Source: Agrobacterium tumefaciens
GTDB taxonomy: Bacteria > Pseudomonadota > Alphaproteobacteria > Rhizobiales > Rhizobiaceae
Direction: 5' to 3'
Assembly (NCBI GenBank): GCA_017744915.1
Contig: JAGIAH010000005.1
Span: 124,001-188,000, forward strand
DNA length: 64,000 nt
Shown: positions 60,819 to 64,000 of the stretch, in pieces
Numbering within the stretch: the stretch's first letter is position 1
Layout of the letters: each line of letters opens with the position of its first letter
Notes under the pieces: generated by a model
What the model was told of the DNA's origin: nothing
The model's input: the letters and a program-made list of their open reading frames with translations, nothing else
The model's database searches: none
Program-made: the position numbers and the translations under genes

Positions 60819-61060
60819 CCGTCGCGGCGGCGCTGATAACGCGCGCGCAGCCAGAACAGCAGGAAGAAACACAGCACCGCCACCGTGCCGAAGGCCGCCG
60901 CCAGCCAGGGCGAATATTCACCCAGCCACAGCATGATTTTGGGCATGATGAAGAATATCAGCCCGAAGCCGATGATGATGGCGGCGGCGGCGATGGCCGG
61001 CGACCGATCCTTCTTCGCTGGCGTTTGCTCTTCAGTCGCTGGCTTCTCATTTCCCGGCAT
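60809..61060 (-). CDS. Small membrane protein (83 aa)
   Basis: An 83-residue protein: a hydrophilic start (MPGNEKPATEEQTPAKKDRS), two hydrophobic spans (IAAAAIIIGFGLIFFIMPKIM and WLAAAFGTVAVLCFFLLFWL) and a basic tail (RARYQRRRDGQD). It overlaps the upstream GNAT gene by 14 bases and the nicO gene at its end by 10, an unusually packed site. Function is unknown. Confidence 0.7.
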   Translation of the reverse strand: MPGNEKPATEEQTPAKKDRSPAIAAAAIIIGFGLIFFIMPKIMLWLGEYSPWLAAAFGTVAVLCFFLLFWLRARYQRRRDGQD

Positions 61061-61739
61061 GGACAAGCTCCGCGCGAATATTCTCGAGCTTGCGCTTCTG
61101 CGTGCCATCGGCCGCAAAATTCTCCGGCGAAAGCCAGGCCTCGAAGGCCCTGCCGATCAGCGGCCATTCGCCGTCGATCATCGAAAACCACGCCGTATCG
61201 CGGTTCTCGCCCTTCGAGATCATATGCTGGCGGAAAACGCCCTCGAAGCTGAAGCCGTAACGTTTCGCGGTGATCTTGGAAGGTTCGTTTTCGTTGTGGC
61301 ACTTCCACTCGTAGCGGCGATACCCCAGATCCTCGAACACATGTTTCGCCATCAGGTAGTGGGCTTCCGTCGCAAGGGGCGAGCGCTTCATCTTTGCGCC
61401 ATGGGCGACGGAACCGACCTCGACCACGCCATTGGCGGGATCGGGCCGCATGTAGCTCGCCATGCCAACGACGTCGCCGGTGGCGTTTTCGATAAAGATG
61501 AGCGTGACCCAGTTGAGCTTCTCACCCGCGCCGATGAGCCAGTCACCAAAGGCATCGGCACCAGGAAAGGCGCTTTGCGGGAAATATTTGAGAAGCGCAT
61601 TCACGCCCTCGCCGCCCAGTGCGGCCCAGAGCTTTGCGAGATGTTTTGCGCGATCAAACGGCTCGGCCGTCACATAACGACCCTTCAGCACCACCGGCTG
61701 CGGCGCCGGGCATCCCTTGAAATCACTCAGATCACGCAT
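61047..61739 (-). CDS. GNAT family N-acetyltransferase
   Basis: A 230-residue acetyltransferase of the RimJ/RimL-like type (acetyl-3 domain). WVTLIFIENATGDVVGMASYMRPDPANGVVEVGSV and ATEAHYLMAKHVFEDLGYRRYEWKCHNENEPSKITAKRYGFSFEGVFRQHMISKGENRDTAWFSM follow the family order, with the acetyl-CoA site near KRYGFSFEG. ATG 61739 was chosen as GGGGAAGAG lies just upstream. The acceptor, a protein N-terminus or small amine, is unknown. The stop lies inside the small membrane protein gene. Confidence 0.87.
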   Translation of the reverse strand: MRDLSDFKGCPAPQPVVLKGRYVTAEPFDRAKHLAKLWAALGGEGVNALLKYFPQSAFPGADAFGDWLIGAGEKLNWVTLIFIENATGDVVGMASYMRPDPANGVVEVGSVAHGAKMKRSPLATEAHYLMAKHVFEDLGYRRYEWKCHNENEPSKITAKRYGFSFEGVFRQHMISKGENRDTAWFSMIDGEWPLIGRAFEAWLSPENFAADGTQKRKLENIRAELVHAGK

Positions 61740-61838
61740 TCTCTTCCCCATTTGCTGGGAGAAGGATTAGGGCAAGCGGGGCGGGATGACAACAGTGGAT
61801 GTGGGGGGGCGATGCGGTGAGCTTGTCGGGTGGCGCTC

Positions 61839-61995
61839 ACCCCCCTCTGCCCTGCCGGGCATCTCCCCCACAAGGGGGGAGATCAGCAGTAGGCGCTACC
61901 ACCACTTCATTCGCAAAGGTTGAGATGGGCGAGACCTAACCGCTTGTCGATCTCCCCCCTTGTGGGGGAGATGCCCGGCAGGGCAGAGGGGGGTG
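61839..61995. repeat. Perfect 47-bp inverted repeat with 63-base centre
   Basis: Arms 61839-61885 and 61949-61995 are exact reverse complements, with the internal units CTGCCCTGCCGGGCA and CTCCCCC/GGGGGAG. The centre holds no ORF. It lies between two genes reading the same way. The layout resembles a miniature inverted-repeat element or a dispersed rhizobial palindrome. Confidence 0.85.
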
Positions 61996-62019
61996 AAGCC
62001 ACGCCCTCCGCCTCCAACC

Positions 62020-62718
62020 TCAAACCTTCGCCGCCACCACTGTCGTCTCGATGTGATCGACCAGCGCATCCGGCAGCCCAAGACGCCCGGCGAGAAGGTC
62101 GAGATAACCGCGTTCCGCGCGTGAATCGGCCTCGATGGCAAGCCGCGAGGCGGTGTAGATTTCCACCTTCTGCTCTTCCGTCCGGGCGGCGGCCACCAGC
62201 GCGTCGATGTCGAGCGGATCGGCCAGTTCCTTTTCAAGGAAACGTTCGGCCTCCGTGTCGAGACCGGAGACCTGCACCTTTTCCATGATGCTGGCGCGCT
62301 CCTTCTCATCGATATGACCATCTGCCTTGGCGGCGGCGATCATGGCCTGGATGAGCTTCAGCGCGAAATCGTTGGAAAGGGCCGGCGACTGCGGGTGAAA
62401 GGCGGAATCGGCGGGCGGGGCAAGAAGCTCCGGCTCGGGTTTCGGCGCGGCTTCCGGCGTCTGTCCGGATTTGTAGTTCTTGTAGGCGAGATAACCGAGG
62501 CCGGCGATGGCCGCGACGCCGCCGATGGTGGCGACATTGCCGGCAAGCTTGCGACCCGTCTTGGTGCCCAGAATGGCGGCGGCAAGGGCACCGGCCTTGA
62601 GGGGATTGTTTCTGGCGATATCGGCGGCCTGCCCGGCTCTGTCACGGACGCTTCCCGAAAGGCCCGGCACCTGTGAGCCGAGGAATTGTTCAAGAAGCTT
62701 CTTGGCGTCGAACATCAA
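62020..62718 (-). CDS. DUF533/TerB-like (YebE family) protein
   Basis: A 232-residue protein. The N-terminal half contains a Gly/Ala-rich hydrophobic segment (ARNNPLKAGALAAAILGTKTGRKLAGNVATIGGVAAIAGLGYLAYKNY) of DUF533 membrane-associated proteins; residues about 125-230 are a helical TerB-like bundle (LIQAMIAAAKADGHIDEKERASIMEKV, with acidic metal-binding residues). Length is normal. Function is unknown; the family includes E. coli YebE, linked to envelope stress. CAGGAG lies before the ATG. Confidence 0.85.
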   Translation of the reverse strand: MMFDAKKLLEQFLGSQVPGLSGSVRDRAGQAADIARNNPLKAGALAAAILGTKTGRKLAGNVATIGGVAAIAGLGYLAYKNYKSGQTPEAAPKPEPELLAPPADSAFHPQSPALSNDFALKLIQAMIAAAKADGHIDEKERASIMEKVQVSGLDTEAERFLEKELADPLDIDALVAAARTEEQKVEIYTASRLAIEADSRAERGYLDLLAGRLGLPDALVDHIETTVVAAKV

Positions 62719-62779
62719 AATCTCCTGTAAGGGTCAAATCTACAGGGGAGATAGGAAGCCGTGGGCCGAATACAAATGT

Positions 62780-62811
62780 CAAACCCGCTCACGCCTTCGT
62801 GAACGGGTTTG
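62780..62811 (-). terminator. Terminator of eda, minus strand
   Basis: Arms CAAACCCG and CGGGTTTG with an inner TCACG/CGTGA form a long hairpin 13 bases after the eda stop; the minus-strand continuation is ACATTTGTATT. Confidence 0.7.
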
Positions 62812-62823
62812 ACAGGACGCAAA

Positions 62824-63462
62824 TCAGCCGCGCAGCGCAGCTGCTTCCGCGGCAAGCTTGGTGATGCCCGCCCAGTCGCCGGTCGCCACCAGTTCACGCG
62901 GGGCAACCCAGGAGCCGCCGACGCAGACGACGTTCGGCAGCGACAGGTAATCATTAGCGTTCTTCAGCGACACGCTGCCGGTCGGGCAGAACACCGTGCC
63001 GGCGAGCGGCGAGGACAGCGCCTTGAGGTAGGGCGCGCCACCGGCCTGTTCGGCCGGGAAGAACTTCAGAACCTTGTAGCCCTCGTCGCGCAGCGCCATG
63101 ACTTCGCTGGCGGTGGCAGCACCCGGAAGCAGCGGCACCTTTGAACCGCGCGCGGCTTCCAGCACGCTTTTATTGATGCCGGGGCTGACGATGAAGGTGG
63201 AGCCCGCCTCGGCCGCCGCTTCGAAATCCTTCGCATTGAGGATGGTGCCGGCACCGACATTGGCGCCTTCCACTTCCGCGGCAACCGCGCGGATGGCATC
63301 GAGTGCGGCCGGCGTGCGCATGGTGATCTCGATTGCCTTCAGGCCGCCTGCGACCAAAGCGCGCGCGAGCGGCACGGCAGATGCGGCATCATCCACGATC
63401 AGCACCGGCACGACCGGCTGAAGCTTGAGGATGGAGAGCAGTTTTTCGGAGTCCTGGGCCAA
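62824..63462 (-). CDS. eda: KDPG/KHG aldolase
   Basis: A 212-residue class I aldolase that cleaves 2-keto-3-deoxy-6-phosphogluconate to pyruvate and glyceraldehyde-3-phosphate. Glu45 (IEITMRTPAAL) and Schiff-base Lys133 (VLKFFPAEQAGG) are present, with GAGTILNAKD and GTVFCPTGS binding loops. The TTG start at 63462 follows AGGAGG by six bases, and an extended ORF has no family match. Besides Entner-Doudoroff flow it would finish the KduD branch after a kinase, here not seen. Confidence 0.95.
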   Translation of the reverse strand: MAQDSEKLLSILKLQPVVPVLIVDDAASAVPLARALVAGGLKAIEITMRTPAALDAIRAVAAEVEGANVGAGTILNAKDFEAAAEAGSTFIVSPGINKSVLEAARGSKVPLLPGAATASEVMALRDEGYKVLKFFPAEQAGGAPYLKALSSPLAGTVFCPTGSVSLKNANDYLSLPNVVCVGGSWVAPRELVATGDWAGITKLAAEAAALRG

Positions 63463-63632
63463 GATGAGCCTCCTTGCGCTATTGAAACGATTGAAATTCC
63501 GTCTACGAATTAGCCTGCCTCGCCTTTCATGTCGAGGCGCACCAGCCGCATTTTTATCCAGAGACTTCAATCAATTCACTTCATAAAAATGTCACACTGC
63601 GCTAGTCTGGCGCACCAGTTTGTGGAGTCAGC

Positions 63633-64000
63633 ATGGCCAAGGAAATCGAACGGAAGTTTCTTGTTGCGGGCGGTGAATGGCGCGATGAAGTGACCCATAG
63701 CATGGCTTTCCGGCAGGCATATGTCGCTTCCATGGAACATCGTTCGGTCCGGGTGAGAATCGTCGATGGGCGGGATGCGACACTGACTATCAAGATCGGC
63801 GCGAGCGCGCTTGTCCGCGACGAATATGAATATTCCATCCCCCTGAAGGACGCGGAAGAGCTGATGGCGAGCGCCGCGGGCGTGGTGATCGAAAAGACGC
63901 GCCACACCGTCGATCATGGCGGTTTCACCTGGGAGATCGATGTTTTCGAGGGCAAATATCGTGGCCTGATCGTGGCCGAAGTGGAAATGGACGACGAAAA
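63633..64000 (+). CDS. CYTH domain protein (3' end outside window)
   Basis: The first 122 codons of a CYTH/triphosphate tunnel metalloenzyme. The ExExK motif is at residues 4-8 (EIERK), followed by RVRIVDGRDATLTIKIG and EIDVFEGKYRGLIVAEVEM, all charged strands facing the tunnel. Members hydrolyse inorganic triphosphate or act on adenylate-type substrates. A GTGGAG ribosome site lies before the ATG. It is divergent from eda. Confidence 0.9.
   Translation, partial: MAKEIERKFLVAGGEWRDEVTHSMAFRQAYVASMEHRSVRVRIVDGRDATLTIKIGASALVRDEYEYSIPLKDAEELMASAAGVVIEKTRHTVDHGGFTWEIDVFEGKYRGLIVAEVEMDDE

Overview
The window looks like a 64 kb stretch of a secondary replicon (chromid) of an Agrobacterium-type alphaproteobacterium. 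GC is high, genes are dense, and sugar-uptake and sugar-oxidation genes are abundant. The gene order gli-gci-kdgD-kduD-kduI-udh, with proteins recognisable as the Agrobacterium tumefaciens galacturonate enzymes, places it close to the A. tumefaciens/fabrum complex. I see no rRNA, tRNA, CRISPR array, prophage or insertion sequence. The only repeats are short palindromic intergenic elements.

Layout. (1) 1-1777: the tail of a hydroxyacid dehydrogenase, a sugar-phosphate isomerase, and a DUF4160/DUF2442-HTH pair resembling a toxin-antitoxin module. (2) 1791-11553: a sugar catabolic locus. An ABC importer on the minus strand diverges from a TetR regulator, followed by an enzyme operon (Gfo/Idh dehydrogenase, DUF993 protein, sugar-phosphate isomerase, second Gfo/Idh). 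Both transcription units carry the same palindrome at the same distance from a TTGACA box, so they are probably one regulon; the substrate is unknown. (3) 11685-14905: cold-shock gene cspA, ribosomal protein gene rpsU, several very small mostly basic proteins, and a candidate small RNA. (4) 15029-19770: an acyltransferase, an acyl carrier protein, and a two-component system divergent from a proline-rich periplasmic protein. (5) 19783-30757: pectin/uronate catabolism, with an unsaturated uronyl hydrolase (GH88/GH105), a TRAP importer, the oxidative galacturonate pathway (udh, gli, gci, kdgD), the unsaturated-uronate route (kdgF, kduI, kduD) and a GntR regulator with candidate operators. (6) 30766-39563: an M24 peptidase, a natural fusion of a Gfo/Idh dehydrogenase to an aldo/keto reductase, a second sugar ABC importer, and a divergent AraC regulator. 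(7) 39771-47825: inositol catabolism (RpiR-type regulator, iolC, iolD, iolE, iolB, Gfo/Idh dehydrogenase) with a candidate IolR operator. (8) 48060-54387: a 2-hydroxyacid dehydrogenase, LacI and MarR regulators, a creatininase-family protein, a His-rich CobW GTPase with a possible Zur site, and a WD40-type protein. (9) 54624-64000: an MFS exporter, envelope proteins, a DUF1007/NicO nickel-cobalt pair, small membrane and GNAT proteins, a DUF533/TerB-like protein, KDPG aldolase, and a partial CYTH protein.

The common theme is scavenging of plant-derived sugars, sugar acids and inositols. Import, oxidation or dehydration, and a local regulator repeat as a module four times. The least understood parts are the TetR/DUF993 regulon, the dehydrogenase-reductase fusion, and the small-RNA/small-protein region around cspA-rpsU.
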